A DNA stretch of 64,000 nt from Branchiostoma floridae (Eukaryota > Chordata > Leptocardii > Amphioxiformes > Branchiostomatidae): contig NC_049987.1 of assembly GCF_000003815.2 (NCBI RefSeq), forward strand, positions 3,247,971 to 3,311,970, written 5' to 3'. The first letter of the stretch is position 1. Each line of letters begins with the position of its first letter. The position numbers were made by a program, and so were the translations under genes. Positions 43,914-58,900 of this stretch are shown piece after piece. Under the pieces are notes generated by a model. The model ran no database searches. It saw only the letters and a list, made by a program, of their open reading frames with translations, and was not told where the DNA came from.

Positions 43914-46900
43914 GTGAGTACCTGTGTACTTTATGCTCAAGGATGTTGAGGTTGAATATGTCATGTTTTTGTAACAGTTGCGCTATATTTTCTACCCCGG
44001 TTTATCATTCTCATAAACAGTTTTCGAAAAGATTGGACCAAGGCTCTTTAGACGGTTTAGAATTTGACGAATTCGCATTCTGAGGTTCTTATGGTGCGCT
44101 TATTTCTCTGTGGCAATCGTTATTTTGTTCACATGGTGTAATGTGGCAAACTGCAAGCTATAGCTGCTTGGAGAGTTTCTGTGTGCCCTTGGCCTTTATA
44201 TTTTGGAATTCCCTGACAAACTAAAGAATTTCAACCATAGAGCATCTTCAAATGTGGAGACGTAGCGTAACATGTAAAGACTTGTCTTTGTAACCATTGC
44301 ATATTGACAGCCATCCTTTTTACCGTAACGGACTGATACTGCTGATGGATGAAGTACGTGCTAGCTGCATTTTAGTCTCGGGTATTACCAGACAACCCCA
44401 CCTGTCCTTTTATTACTTCCATCCTTGATACCGACGGATAAATTGTACACGTTCCGCTTAGTTCCAGAGGCTTACCCGTACAGCCTGTCCGCTCGTGAAC
44501 ACCACGTTACCGATGTATCAGGCCGGCGCCTGACTCCCTCTGATATTTCATCACCATTTGGATCGGAAAATTATTGCTTGATTTCCCTTACGGACAATTT
44601 GTCGGTCTCGCAGACGTCTGATGAGGTGATAACATTTGGTAACTCGCTGATGCTTTTGATGGATACATTCCTCCGGCGTTGTAGATTGCAAGTTTGCCGG
44701 CATCTAGGTCTATTTATGACCCTTGAAAGGTCGGATTGCCGGCTAAATCAATTAATGACACATCTTCCCATATAACAAAACCGCATGGGTTCATATATTC
44801 TTTACACGTGTCTCTAAGGAAATGGGGGAGTTCATTATCCCCTGCCGGGCGATGTATTCTCTTGGACGTGACCTTATTCATGCATTCAGAGAAAACCAAG
44901 GGTAGGGTATTTCGTGGAATCACTGTGTTTTAAACCCAATGGTAATTGTAGCTTGTGCGTGGGCTTGGTCGGCATGTTTATATTCCTCCACCTCTGATGT
45001 TCGCACGGAAAGCTAAAAGATTATAGGCTTCTGCATTGTAATTTTCTTTTGTAAAGTCGGGTAACGATAACTTACAGTTTTGTTGAAAGCTAAAATATTT
45101 AAGCGCACTTTCTGTTGAAATAGTTTTGAATAATTTTTTTTTCGCTATTCCGACCAACGTTCGTATGAAATGACACTACGTTACACATGAATATGTCGTA
45201 GGATGTATGCAGTATTTTACATAGAAAATTACAACATAGCCAAATCAAAACTGATCGGTGCAAAGCGGCATATGTGCTAGCATATGCGTGTTATGTTATC
45301 TTGCAACACATGGCTAGCCATTGGCTTGAGTACTTTTTATTAGCATATTATCTATTTTACTTATTCATTTTATTTCTGTCATAGCTACAAGTGAGACACT
45401 TTCAGCATAGATTCTTTAAAACTCATTTTATGAGAGTTCTTGTAGTTTACAAATATGGCCTCAGCTTGCTGACACTACTGTATTCTATCCATATTTATAA
45501 TATATGACTGTTTCCAAAAAAGAAGATTTGTTTGTGCTCCTATCCACCCAGCCTTACGTGTGCGTTACGGATGACCCCACTATAGGGGACCAACCTATGG
45601 CCAGTATGTTGTTGTTAACAAACATGGGGCTAGTGTGATATGTTTTTTTCTTATTCAGAGCTCCTTTGTGATTGTTTTAGCATAGTTCAGAACACTTGGA
45701 ATACGACATAACTATGCAAATATGTTTAAGCTTTGCTGTATAGGCAATTCGTTTCGTTATCGACACCATATTTGATTAGGATCTCAAATGTCACATAGAG
45801 CGCCTTTGTTAGATTTTTCATCAACGTGTAGCTATTAGATAATAGTTTTGTTCAATTTATGAGACGCGGTTTAACAGTTAAAGACAGTATTTGACAGTCG
45901 GATAATTGCTAGTTGTAGCTATGCAGCTGGCACGAACCCATAATCATCTCCACTGCGTCTGTTATTAGACCAGGCCTGCACAATTATTGTCTGTCTGTGC
46001 AGCAATATCTGAAGACAATGAAGTTTTTTTCACTTTCTTTTCTAAATGGTCCTTCGCTCGCAAGCAACAAAACGTGGTAAGTGGGATTTTATTTCAATGT
46101 CAGTTACCAAAGGTAACAAAATTATTGTTTACAATATTCTATATCAGCCTCTCTAGACAGATAGGAAGAAAGCAACAACTCCATATGACGTCGGGTTAGC
46201 GTAACGGTTAGGTTGAACGCAGAACGCAGAGATGCCGGGTTCGAATCCACTCACATACCATCGGTGGTGGTCTCTTTGGAAAGGTCGTTGGTTGACTTAT
46301 CTCACCCCACTAGGACGTATAAATACCAATACTAATAGTAGGCTTTGGACTGAGAAGGAAACCCTAGACACAGTAAATAGCGTCCAACTGCTCCTACTGC
46401 TTCAAAATGCGGACTACCTTCTCTTGCACCGAAAACAATACTATATCGTATTTTTCAAGTCTAAAGCCTACTTGTAAAGGACAACGAAATTAGAGCTGGT
46501 GAAAAACCTGAAAATTTCATCTTATATGCTGACTAGTATGTACCAAAGAATTCTGTTACTATGACGTAACGCCACTTCACCATTATTCGCGCGTTAACCT
46601 GTATTTATCGTTTTTGAAAACATATTATTTAAGGATATCAAGTCGATAGACTATGGCAACAAATTGCATTACACAATTTGTATCATTAAAATTTTGCAGT
46701 TTGAAACCACCGTCGTTGACTCGATATCCCCAAATACACTGTGTTAAAAAACAAAGTATATGGGTTACCATGCGGATAAAGGTGATCGAGCGTTATATGT
46801 TATACATTGTTTTGTTTTAATCGATGAAGCTGCATGCATGACACGTGGACGGGATGTCCTATCAGTCAAAATTGGATGGTAGTGTTCTCAATGTTACTGA

Positions 46901-49900
46901 AATTACAATCCCAGCAACAGTCGTGTTCTACAATCTCAGCAACAGTCGTGTTCTACTACCCCAGCAACAGTCGTGTTCCACAATCCCAGTAACAGTCGTG
47001 TTCAAAAATCCCAGCAACAGTCGTGTTCTACAATCCCAGCAACAGTCGTGTTCTACAATCGATCCCAGCAACAGTCGTGTTCTACTACCCCAGCAACAGT
47101 CGTGTTCTACAGTCCCAGCAACAGTCGTGTTCAACAAACCCAGCAACAGTCGTGTTCAAAAACTCCAGCAACAGAATTCTATTTCCGCCAACGAAGCATG
47201 TATAATCCTTTGAGCGTTATTGGAGAGCAGTATGACGTATTAGTTGACGTACGGACTTCTATGATTCAAAGAAACCAGAAACAGTCATGACAACGCCTTT
47301 GAGTACCAACCTTTGAGTTATCAACCCAGAATTGAGATTGGTTTCACCAGAACTATCGTGCGGTGGACCTCGTTGCTATCAAGTATATTGTGAGGGTATC
47401 CTCAAAAGAATGCTTATTGCTAGATGTACAGAGGCTAGCTATATATGACAGGTCGTTTGGTGTAATATACCAGCTGCTGCCGTCCCGCGTGCATGTAACG
47501 GCTGGTGTGTTTGGCTAAATGGTGGTTTTACCGGCTATATATACTCAGATACAGAAGCTTAATATGTAGAATTTTATGTGTTGTTCTAACGGTTGGTAAT
47601 AGTATTCAGGTACGGAAAGACAAGCTGGTGTGTTACGCTGAAGAGCAGTTACACCGGTTACATAGAGACAGATACCGATACAGTTAAAACATTTTTAATC
47701 CGGGATATATCTACTAGATTATTGGCGTTATACATAACATACATATACATTGACAGGGATTGTTGGTACAGCGTAAACTACATGTACAATCTCACATTAT
47801 AAATGTGTGAACAAAATTCTGCGTGCATCTTTTTAAACAGGCATCCACTTGCCCGATTTAAGGTCACTTTGACTAATCATTAGGGCATGTGACCCCGTAA
47901 ATACATTATGGTTTTGAAAATTTTGAGACCTCCATATCAATACATTCTGGTGCTTTCAGACAATTTTGATGCTTTCAGGCAAATTAAAAAAAAAAAAAAA
48001 CATTTCAGCTATTACACTGGACTTGTAAGAAAGTATGCATGTATGCATGTCTGTAGTATGGGTAACGTGAGGCTTAGGGAAAATGTTGTGTTAACGATTA
48101 CGGGCCTGAAAAATTTGGGGTCGGTAGGAATTCTCTTTTCCTGAATGTTAGATATCGGCTGAGGTGATCAAAGGAATGTATACTGTTTAATAACTTATGA
48201 ATGCAATGCACCAGGACATTGACATCTTGTACATATTATTCTAATCATACAGATGTATAGTTTCATGCGCATAATCTTGTATTTCAACATGAATAAGGAG
48301 AACATTCAGTAAACGTTTCTGTAAAATCACCTCGATCAGAAAATAAAAATTTTGTCTCCGTTGCCAGTGCTAGCGTTCGACCAAAATAGCTAGGGTTGGA
48401 ATGTCTTGCTAGGGTCGACCAGTTAACCCAAAGCATAAGATGTTTCATCTACCTGATGGTAAAACGTTTCGCTTTACTGCTCTCAAATTTCGCTCACAAG
48501 TCACGTAGCGCAGTTCTTCAAAGCGATCGCCATCCATTTGAAGAATGATGGAGGAGAGAGATAGCTCAATTCGGATCTTGTTAGTACCGAGTCTTGGGGG
48601 GTTCTTCCTAAGCAGCCAGTGGCCTTGATTTACGATTAGGGAAAAAGGCTGCGTGCAACAGATTCCAAATACATTAGGAATATGGACTAAAGTAACAGTC
48701 GTACATAATAAACTGTTGTCTACGATCCAGCCTTATCGAGATCTTTCAAAAGATATTTCAAGTGGAAAAAAAATATCTGCGACATCACATCAGCTTCGGC
48801 CGCGAACTGAAAATATTTTCATGAGGGTATTTTTAGCCAATCCTTGCATCCGTTACATAATGGCTATTGGCCCTTACTAGGGCCTCAATTTAACAGCTTG
48901 CCTAGTTGGAACTGCAAGTAGACCATTCGTGCCTATTTACCATTCGTTCCATAACTTTAACGCTCCAAAATAAACTATTTGCTTCATTGAAATTAGTAAC
49001 ACATCCTTCTGACCCTGGTGTATATAGCGTCATATGTAGGCCTTAACGGGTGTAGTTTGTTAGCAGAAAAAAAACCCTTTCATCAGAATTACTTACAATT
49101 GCATTGTCCGATCGACCAACTGTAGTTTGAATAAAATGTTCATTAAAGCCTACGTTTTTGAAACATGACAAAGTGTATACACATCTTCATACTAACATCT
49201 ACAAATAGCGTTTGTACTGTTTTATATAAAGACTAGAGCAAAATGTACTAGCTTTGAAAGCGCAAATTATGCGATGTTGTTTTGTTATCATATTTTTTGT
49301 AAAATAATTTTTTTGTATGAACATAGCTTTTTTACCATTGCCATTGTCATTTAAAGTGGATTCTTGCACACAACTGTGGTAAGGTTTTTACATTTTACAA
49401 TAACGACCATCGCAACTGCATTACTAGCTCTTTGGAAAATATGACAGATTTGCTGTCAACATCACAAACAGTGTGGTGAAAATTAACGTGCTGTGATTTA
49501 TCCACATGAAGGAATACCTTAATGCAAAAGGGCTCACTAGTCAATAATGATGAGGTACATAGGAATAACGCATCATACTAACGATTTTTGTTGGTGACCT
49601 TGATTCCCGGAGCTATCCATTTATCGCATGGTACTCCAGGTCATGGTATTATGAAGTAGTGCGAGTTATTGACCACAAAGGCCTTTAGGGACGCTGAACA
49701 ATGTCACAGTTGGGGGTTTGGCGCCAGTAGGGTACAATTCCACTTCTTAGGCAAGGAATGAAACTCAATAACAGTAAATATCTTCAAAACATAATGTGTG
49801 GAGTAAAGGTGACCAGCATAGAAATGGGCTATTTACAAAAGAAGATTTGGCAATTGTTGATGCATAGTCTAGTAACGCATTTTTAATGAAATTCCATTTC

Positions 49901-52900
49901 GCTTAATCAATATAGATTGACTAAGGAAGACCTAGTGAAATTAGATTTTTAAATCATAATTTACTTTCAAATCAGACTCACGCTTAACGATTGTGAAACT
50001 GGTATTAATTCAATGACTGGCAATATATGTGCAAGGCTATCTGGCCACTGTGTGTAGTAATGTTAGGGACGGTAAAATACAGTTTCTAAAGTCTCTTTTC
50101 GAGCAAGGAACCTCCATTTAATCCTAGTGATCTCCTCACCCGAAGTAATCATTTGAAGTGAAGTGCGAAAATTCATATCCATTATCTTTCTCGAGAAAGC
50201 CACGTCTTAGCGGCTTGTGAGGAGATTCAAACCACTGACCTTTGCATTTTCGGCCATGCATCCTACCATTCCCCACCGAAACGACTTAGCTCGATCTTCG
50301 ATAATGGAAAGTCACTGTACAAGGCCAGCGGCAAACATTATCAGTTTAATTGGAGTTCGTTTCCTTTACACTTTAGACATAGATTGTAAATGATAGCCTT
50401 AACCTTAACTGACAAATGAGCAGAGACGTCCGTATCTACATGATCTGACTGCTTAATGAGAAAACCGCCTATCACACAATAGTCTTTTCTTACCCGCTGA
50501 TGCCCTTAACGATCGGCCTTTAAAATATGCAGCTGTTCTAACGTGAAAAGTCACCCATTTACAACTCCCTGTACTTGGACGTATAGAAAATAAGACTAGA
50601 GATTGTTGATTTTTGTAAATTGATGCTTTTAGATATCAAAACTCTTGCTCATGACAACATTGTCCGAAATATTGGGTTCTACAAGTGGTCTGTATGCATA
50701 TGTAGTGAGGCCCACTGTTCTAGACAGCGATCATGAAACTTATGTTTTCATAATAAGAATGCTACGAAAAGCGAAAATATCTAAAAGACGATAAAGCACA
50801 AAATGCCGAAAAAGATTCGTTGTTATCTATGAAATCCACTCTGTTGGGTCGTCGCAGCTTGTTCGCCATTCTCTTTGTAGAGCGGGCTTAAACCTCTGCC
50901 CATATGAACGAGACTTAGAGATTCTATCTTTCTTTTTTTTTTATCTCAGACGCAGAAACCTTTAACCATCAAATACCCTAGCTCATAATCGTTTCTGTCA
51001 GTCAGTCAGTACCCTAACTCATAAATTACATAATGCAATCATCATAAGTCTTTATTTCACCAAAGTCATCTGTATGAACCTGTAGTAACCGGTTAAATTT
51101 GGCTGGTAACTTTTGAGGCGGTTTTATATCATTTAACTAAGCCTGTATAGAACTAACGACCTGGATAATCCTAATGTATCACCTGACTTTGTTGTTATTG
51201 AGGAGATGCGATCAAGTGATTGAGCTTGGCAGATCTTAATCAGAGATGAAATCGACCACTTTATCCTCACCCCTGGGGTAGGAAGGAAAACTCCGATAAA
51301 CCCTTCTGTTATTGACTCCAATAAAGGCCTTTGTCCCCAGACGTACCATTGTGCGGCTGAAAAGGGTGCTAACGTGATTTTATTATATTGTTGGGGGAAG
51401 AAAAATCAATAATAGAGACTGCATATGGTAGGCGATGATCTGTTAAGCTGTTGTAGACATGGTGCCTTACGGATAAGGGGTTATCAATTTTGACGCCATG
51501 TCCATTTGTCTGGTTGTATCACACTGCTTTCATTTATCAGAATATAACCATAAATCCAGATTCTAACCATAAATCCAGATTTTAATTAGTCAACTCAAGT
51601 CTTTTTAAGGACTAAGTTATCCACTACTTTTGTGATGTCATATTGTGCAAGTCTTGACTTAGTGAGCGGTGGATCGTAAGTTTAAGAAAGCCTATGGTAG
51701 CCCCCGTCTTATATTGTTATCGTACTTTTGTGATTTTCGAAAATGTTGGAGTTGTTAATAGTGAGCATTATTCTAGATATTAAGTTTGTAATAACTACAC
51801 TTAGTCGGATAGCGTTCTGGACAAAATCAAGATATGCAGACTTATTAAACAATATTCCAGTCACAGGTTTAAGAAATCACCCGGTCAGACATGCCAACCA
51901 CTCTCGATACAGCCTTCAAAAGCGCGTCTGTGAAGCACAATGGGGTCTCCTTATCTCCACTCACCACACTGCCCTTCGTTTGAAATTCCTACAGTTGATG
52001 CGGCCATCTATAGAACGAGACCTCAACCCACGGCAGCGCTGCTTGGGCAGACTGTCACGCTGAGATGCTCCTTTTACAACCTGAGAACGGACGACGTGGT
52101 CAATTGGTTCGGACCTCCGGAGTTCCAGCATATATCTGCGGCTAGAAACGTACACTCACGATACACAAGGTAATCGTATAAACATCTTAAAAGATATATT
52201 AAAACCTACATGATACGACCGAAGTTGCCACATAAATGTATATTGTAACCATGAAAATAATTCTTAATGGCTGCATTGTTTCTTATAGTACAAATCTTCA
52301 TTGTGTATTTTTATATTAAAAAGAAAATTGTAGATTAGTATGAAATATTCATTTTAAAGGCTACAGTTCCTAATCATCTTATGCATCACTTATAAGTAGA
52401 TTATCACAAGTTCAAAATCAATTTGGTGCATTACCATCATCAATTATCGTCTATTAAAATTATCACTTAGGGTAATCTATTTTGCCCTACAAGTCATAAC
52501 ATGTTTTCATGTATCAATCTATTTTCTTTCCAGTGGTCGGTTAGGTATGAACGAACGATGCTTTACAAATTTATTTTATGAATAAAGAATTGACGAATAT
52601 GATTTTGTATGAAGGTTGACCTTGACCCTAGGTGATATTGTAATGACCTTACCGTTATTTTCAGGCATGAATATTGCACTCACAAACAAGCTTTCGACCA
52701 CCCATGCCCTTTTCATGTTGGTTTATCCAAATAGTCCCATCATTGAGCACTCGACAATACCATTTTTTAGTTAAAATTTGTAGCATGTTTATTCGTTGAA
52801 TAAAAACGCTAGCCGTCTTGACATAACTATAAGCATGTGAGAAATACGTAATTTAAAGGATAGCGCGTCAATACAAGTAAACTTTGAGCAAAGGACAAAA

Positions 52901-55900
52901 ATATAATGTGCGCCACCCCCGTTATAAGTGGAATCGTCCCCATTGTTCAAACATTGGGAACGAGAGCTACGCTCAGTCATTTATTCGAAGGTTATAGAAA
53001 TCAGCCACGAATCATGGCACTGCATACAGGGCGGGTCATTAACCATACATTGCATATTGCTCTTCTTAGGAAATAATCCTGTGTCCAGGATTCCTGGTTC
53101 TGGCTCACCAAGAAAATACATTGATTTATATATGCATCAACATTTGATAACTTTTACATATTTCATTACATTCACAGATATGCCGTTGTGGATTCCAACG
53201 CTGACGCTGGTGAATTTAACCTTGAGATCCGGAATGTGCAACAGGAGGATGATGGGATATATCGATGCAGCACGTTTTATGCCGAGAATGCTGCAGACGC
53301 AAGGCTCACGGTCGTCGGTAAATAATAATATTCCATACACGTAAAGCTTTCGTTAATGTTCCCACGTAAATGTAGATGTTCCCATTGCTTGAAAAGTAGA
53401 ATCCTATCGGTTCAACCCGTACGCGTGATTCTTGTTAGCTGGTAAGTGGGAGACCCTGTTTAACATTACATACACATGTGAACATTATGCTAGAGACCTT
53501 AGGCTGACTCGCTGAAGGAGCAGAGTTCAACAGAAAAGTCTTGACACTTTCGAACGTAAAATGCTCACCAAACAACCAAAAGCTCTGCACGCCAATATCA
53601 CATTCCAGTCTGAGATTCACAACTACCGAACACGCTCAATGAACACGATCAGACTACAGAAACCAAAATCAAACTCTCAGAAAAGGCACTTTCTGTACAA
53701 GATATCACAGTTGTGGAACAGCACAAGCATTAGCAAAGTATTGGACTGTAATTCTTGACTATAAGGAATTATGTTACTTCTGCTATTTCCTGTCGCTTTG
53801 TATGTCTCTGTATGTTTTTAACTGTGGTGTGTAAATATGAATGTGCAGACCACAGGAAGAATAGCTTCTTATGAGGCTCATTGTGGATCTAAATAAACTT
53901 AAACTCAAACATCGGGAAAAAGTACCTATCCTGGGGATGAACCGTTATTTTGAAGGAACACAGAATTGGAACGATGTGTTCGATGAGGTGCTTCCTCCAA
54001 AAACATTAAACGGAAGGGCTGTCAAACCCCTTCTGTCCAAAATATCCTGACATTAAAACAGGTGAAAAATTTGTGCCACTACGCATTATAAGGTGAACTA
54101 CAACAACATGACACATTTGTAAAGCATACCTCTCTGCATAGTTGTGAGAAAATGCCTTTAAAATTGAACATTGTGCATTGAGTACATCAATGACAAATAT
54201 GCCAAGATGATTATCGAGTTAACATGTACGATAATAGAAGACCCCATGAGAGCTAGATCATATCAGCTGTAATCAACTTTCGCGGATAATAGTAAGTTTT
54301 ATTGATGGCTATAAGCAAGGTTAATGTGGTACATGAAGAATGAACCCTTCATATTAACAGCAAACATTTCAATGAGATGATAATCTCCTCAGATTTCATG
54401 GTAGGGGTTTAATCCAACATCTTTATTTACTTCTCACTCACAAACATTTTACTCTTAGGTTATTTGCATCCTAGATAAGTTTATATGGTATTTTGTCATA
54501 ACACATCAGTTGAGCAAAAGATACAAGCAACATAAAAACAATGATATTTCTTGCAAACAATAACTAAATATTCTGATATTGTCTTTCATTGTATCATATC
54601 AGGTGGCATATAGCTAACGATTGAGATGTTATTTTTCGTTGGATTATCTCTAGAAAGAATAGCTGAATAATTCCAATATTTTTTCATTATTTTTTCTAAT
54701 AATTCTAATATTTTTCATCATTACTAATTAGCGTAAGATTTTTTAAAAAATTCTGTTTCATTATTTTCAGTACCCCCAGTCAAGCGACCAGAGATGATCA
54801 TAAAAAGTGACCCACCAACAGTAGGCCAAGCACTCCGGGTCATCTGCCGCTCCAGTGGCGGACGGCCTGCCCCCAAACTTACCTGGTACAACGGGACTCA
54901 CCTTGTCCGACAACCCGTACACGGATGGAACCATGGGAGAAAAACCTTAGACGGACAGAGTGTTTTGATGCTCCCGGTTCTGACTAAGTGGGACAACGGG
55001 ATGAATCTTACCTGCAAGGCCGACCAAGGTTATCCGGAATTAGTGGAGCCGGGAATTGCATCCACCGTGCTAAATGTCCAATGTAAGCTATTTCAACAAT
55101 TCTGCATTCGATGTTGCTCCTAAGTCCCCTTCCCACTAGACGGCGATGGCGCTGTGCTCTTCCTGCGACCTAAATATGATATGTGTAACCTTCGCTTTCA
55201 CACTGGGTATATATTATACAAACGTTATAAGTGTGACTGAGAAGACAACAAAACACACAAAGTGTAAAAAGATTCGTTTCTTTTCTATAGAATTCGTTGA
55301 ACGTCAAAAACTAGCTATAGGACGCAGACAGAGCGCCCAAGAGCGCCGTCCAAGTGGAAAGGGGTTTAACGACCTAACTCACAAATATGATGTATGCATT
55401 GGTAAACGTTTCTTGGCATTTTACGACTTACTTTGCTATGTCTGATTACAAGGCGTCTTTCTCATGTAGACCCACCCATGGTTTCGGCCGTTAAGACCGT
55501 GGTGAGAGTGAAGGAGGGGACGTTCACTAATCTGAGCTGTTCTGTAGACAGCAACCCGGAGGCAGCGATGATGTGGAGGAAATTGGACGGACATCTGCCG
55601 ACAGATGGGGAGGAAAGGTGACGAAATAAATCAAAGTGTTGACGCGTCTATCGTTTTTTGAACATTGTGGAGTGAGAAGATTTGAGGCGGAAATGGTGTT
55701 ACCGGAAACTGGCAGAATAAGAAGGATGGTATATGTTTCTTTAGCATATTGCTGGTCCAAAGATGATTCCGCAGGTTGGCAGGATGTGCAATTACATATT
55801 AATCACCATCATCATTATTTGTCATCCTCCGAGGTGCAGCAAGTGAAGTTTGACTTCAAGAACAGTCTGTTTTTATTACATAACAGTCTAATCAGAACGC

Positions 55901-58900
55901 GGCAAATTAGGAATTCAAATCATATTGCAGAGGTATGAGATTTACAGAGGTAAATTTTTCATCGATTGCCCTGATTTAAGTTCTCCGCGATCGTTTTTAT
56001 TTTATTTTATATGTTACCGCAAAACGTTGTTACGGTCAACCACACGTACAGACATGTATTAAAGGTAGTCTATTATTTTATCTGTATTCAATCTGAATCC
56101 GCGCCATCGAGACATTAAGTATAAAACTCACATAGACACTTACTCTTTGAATAAAAAAGGTGTACATCACTTTTTAGAAATCAGCGTTTATTATGTGGGA
56201 AGCTGACCTATAAATTACTTTTTACTGTTTGTCATTTCAAAACAAACAAGCTGCTAATAAGAATCCCAAATCCAATAATATCAATACCTCATGAAGATCT
56301 GCCAACAGACCAAATATCAATACAATCCATCCAGGCCTTCGAAAGTTATACCGTCTATCCAGAAATATCATGCCTTACCTTAAAATGGTGGCAAGAAAAA
56401 TACATCTTTTGTTTTCTTGCGTGTTTGATAGTGCTTTTCTTTTCAATTCATATTTATTTAGATGAATGGCACTTCCGCCAATCATCCTGAGTTAAGGCTA
56501 CATTGTGATCTTTATTATTGCATTTAAAGTTGTATCATTTCCTTATTTCCAGACAGCGGTCATTCATCCTGCCTTCACTATCGAGAAAACACGCGGGGAG
56601 GTACCAGTGTCGGGCAGACAACGGGATACAGCCAGATGCCTTCGCTACAATATTGCTGGATGTTTTGTGTAAGTATGATACCGAAATGATTCGTAAATCA
56701 GAGTAGCTGTCTTATTCCTCACATGCTAGATGTCACTTTTTTCTGTTGCATGATTCTAATGAAAGCTTTTAAGAAATTTCAGAAATTTCTGTATGCAGCA
56801 TAGGTACAAATATAACATTACTCTTATTTGTGTCTATGAGGCATTGTCAGTTTTTACATACATAAATTTAGAATGAAACACTAAGGCACATTTTCATTAG
56901 ACGGGTATCATGCTACTCTCTTACTTCGACCTGAAACGTATGTGTATCCTTCGATTTCATACAGGTTCTAACCACAAACTTTAAATTCATACAACAATAA
57001 AAAGACAAAAGCTCCTCGCAATTACTCTGTAAAAGTGTGACAGAAAATACTATAAAATTCACTGTGTATTAAAAGATTAGTTATCCTTCATATAGTTTGT
57101 TAAGCCCAACTTTAGGTCACGGCGAGAGCTCTGTTCTAATGGAAATAGTTATGATATGATATTTGTTTCAGATCCCCCGACCATACAGACACAGTTTGAC
57201 AAGGTAGATGTGCTGTTCGGCAACACAGACTACTCACTAGAGTGTAAGGCGGACGGAAATCCAAAACCCAAAATAAGATGGCGACGGACGAACACCAACC
57301 TGTACTTTAGCAACCCTTTGAGGTACGAAACCTTACATTTGTCTAAGTATTGCAATAATACATTTATATATCGACTCGAGATGTGTGTGTGTAAGATGTG
57401 TGTGCTAGAGTGAGAGAGATTAATCTTTCCCAATGATGTTCATTGTAATAGATACATCTGACCTAATTGTGTTGACCGCAAAACATGTTATGTTAAAATG
57501 ATGTTTACTACAAAATAACAGTATGAAGATAATTAATTAAGAAATATTCGCGTAAATCATAAATTTTAATGTAATCGACCCTTAAGCTGAGAATGATTTT
57601 TGCAATAATAAACTGCCATTTTCAAAAAATATATTCGAAAAGGGAAAGTATATCAATATCAAATCTCGACTATGCCTAGCTACCTTTGTCTACTTGAAGC
57701 CATTGATTATCACAGTTTCCAAGTAATTTTTCTAATTTTTCTAAAAGATTTTCCAAGTCGGATTACCAGACGGAAGGGGACTATGAATGCGTGGCAGAGA
57801 GCCTGGGGTTTAGGACCGCTAGTAGACAGGCTGTCATCAACGTAATCGGTATGTAGAAATCATCATGGATTTGTTTAATAGAATTGTTATAGTTTATCGT
57901 TTGTGTTTAGTTGCGTGTTAATGATAACATATTGGCTAATATTTCTATTATTATTATCTATTGGTTTGGCCGACTACTCTCTCGTCGCAGCCAGGGGCTG
58001 AATTGCGAGCCTTACAGTATGCAGCGCTAAATTGCAAGTGTCAAGTGTCAAGGGTCAAGTGTCAGCCTGTATCTGAGACCCTGCCCTCTAATTCCCGCTT
58101 GGCAACATTAGCTCCTGTTATAAAAAGGAAAGGAGCTAATTGACCTGTTTCGGCTTTGTCATATCATCCTTAGTTTGTCTTTCTATTGTTGTATGGATTC
58201 AAAATTTGTGGTTAGAACCTACTGATCAACAATTCCTAGTGTCGCTGATGGTGCCTGTAAAGTTTTACTGTTTCTAAAATCAACCGAGATGTTCTTGCTC
58301 ATGAAACATGGCCAAATAGGACTTGTATTTCTGCAATGGTACTGAAACATTTGTATTCCCCTCTTCTTTACACCGTGCACCAAAGGCAGACCAGACATCC
58401 GTGGTGAACCGGAGACAATACGAACATCCCAGGGAACCTCGGTAACTCTGCTGTGTGAAGTGAACGCCGATCCACCGATCAGCTCGATCTCCTGGTTCTG
58501 GAGGAATGACCGTGGTCGCCAGACTGCCTTGCGTAAGAATCGCGTCAGTGGTGTAAGCATCAGACAACGTGCAACCGCGATGGGCACGGACAGCATACTC
58601 GTGATTGACTCCGTGGGCACCGGCAATGCCGGGGAGTACAGCTGCAAGGCCGCTAACATGTTCGGGGAAGATAGCAGAGATTTCACCATTGTAGTAGAAG
58701 GTACTCTTCTTTATCTGTCTCTTGTGAAATATGGACGAACCTTTGAAGACTTGAGGCCAACTCGTATTTTAGCCACATGCCTCGTAAACACGTATCTTAA
58801 TGCCGACATCCGGAGGCTTTGAATTTCCTCCTGGTCGTATTTGAGTGTAAGAATATATATAGTAACTGTTCTTCTTACGAACCAGCAAATATCTAACAGC

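Larger units (their letters stand above)
43914..51994 (+). other. Large intron 1 of the Ig receptor
   Basis: About 8.1 kb without recognised exons. It contains a SINE-like head (46195), a 25-bp minisatellite (46904-47176), an A16 run at about 47983 and a second SINE-like head (50155). Frames such as 44425-44775 and 48653-48880 have no domain. Confidence 0.55.

Noticed and set aside
46190-46260. A functional tRNA gene
   Set aside because: A and B boxes are excellent, but no acceptor stem or anticodon arm can be formed.
52928-53344. 138-codon frame across Ig exon 3
   Set aside because: Wrong phase: the spliced frame through 53178-53317 gives the canonical Ig sequence with DDGIYRC.
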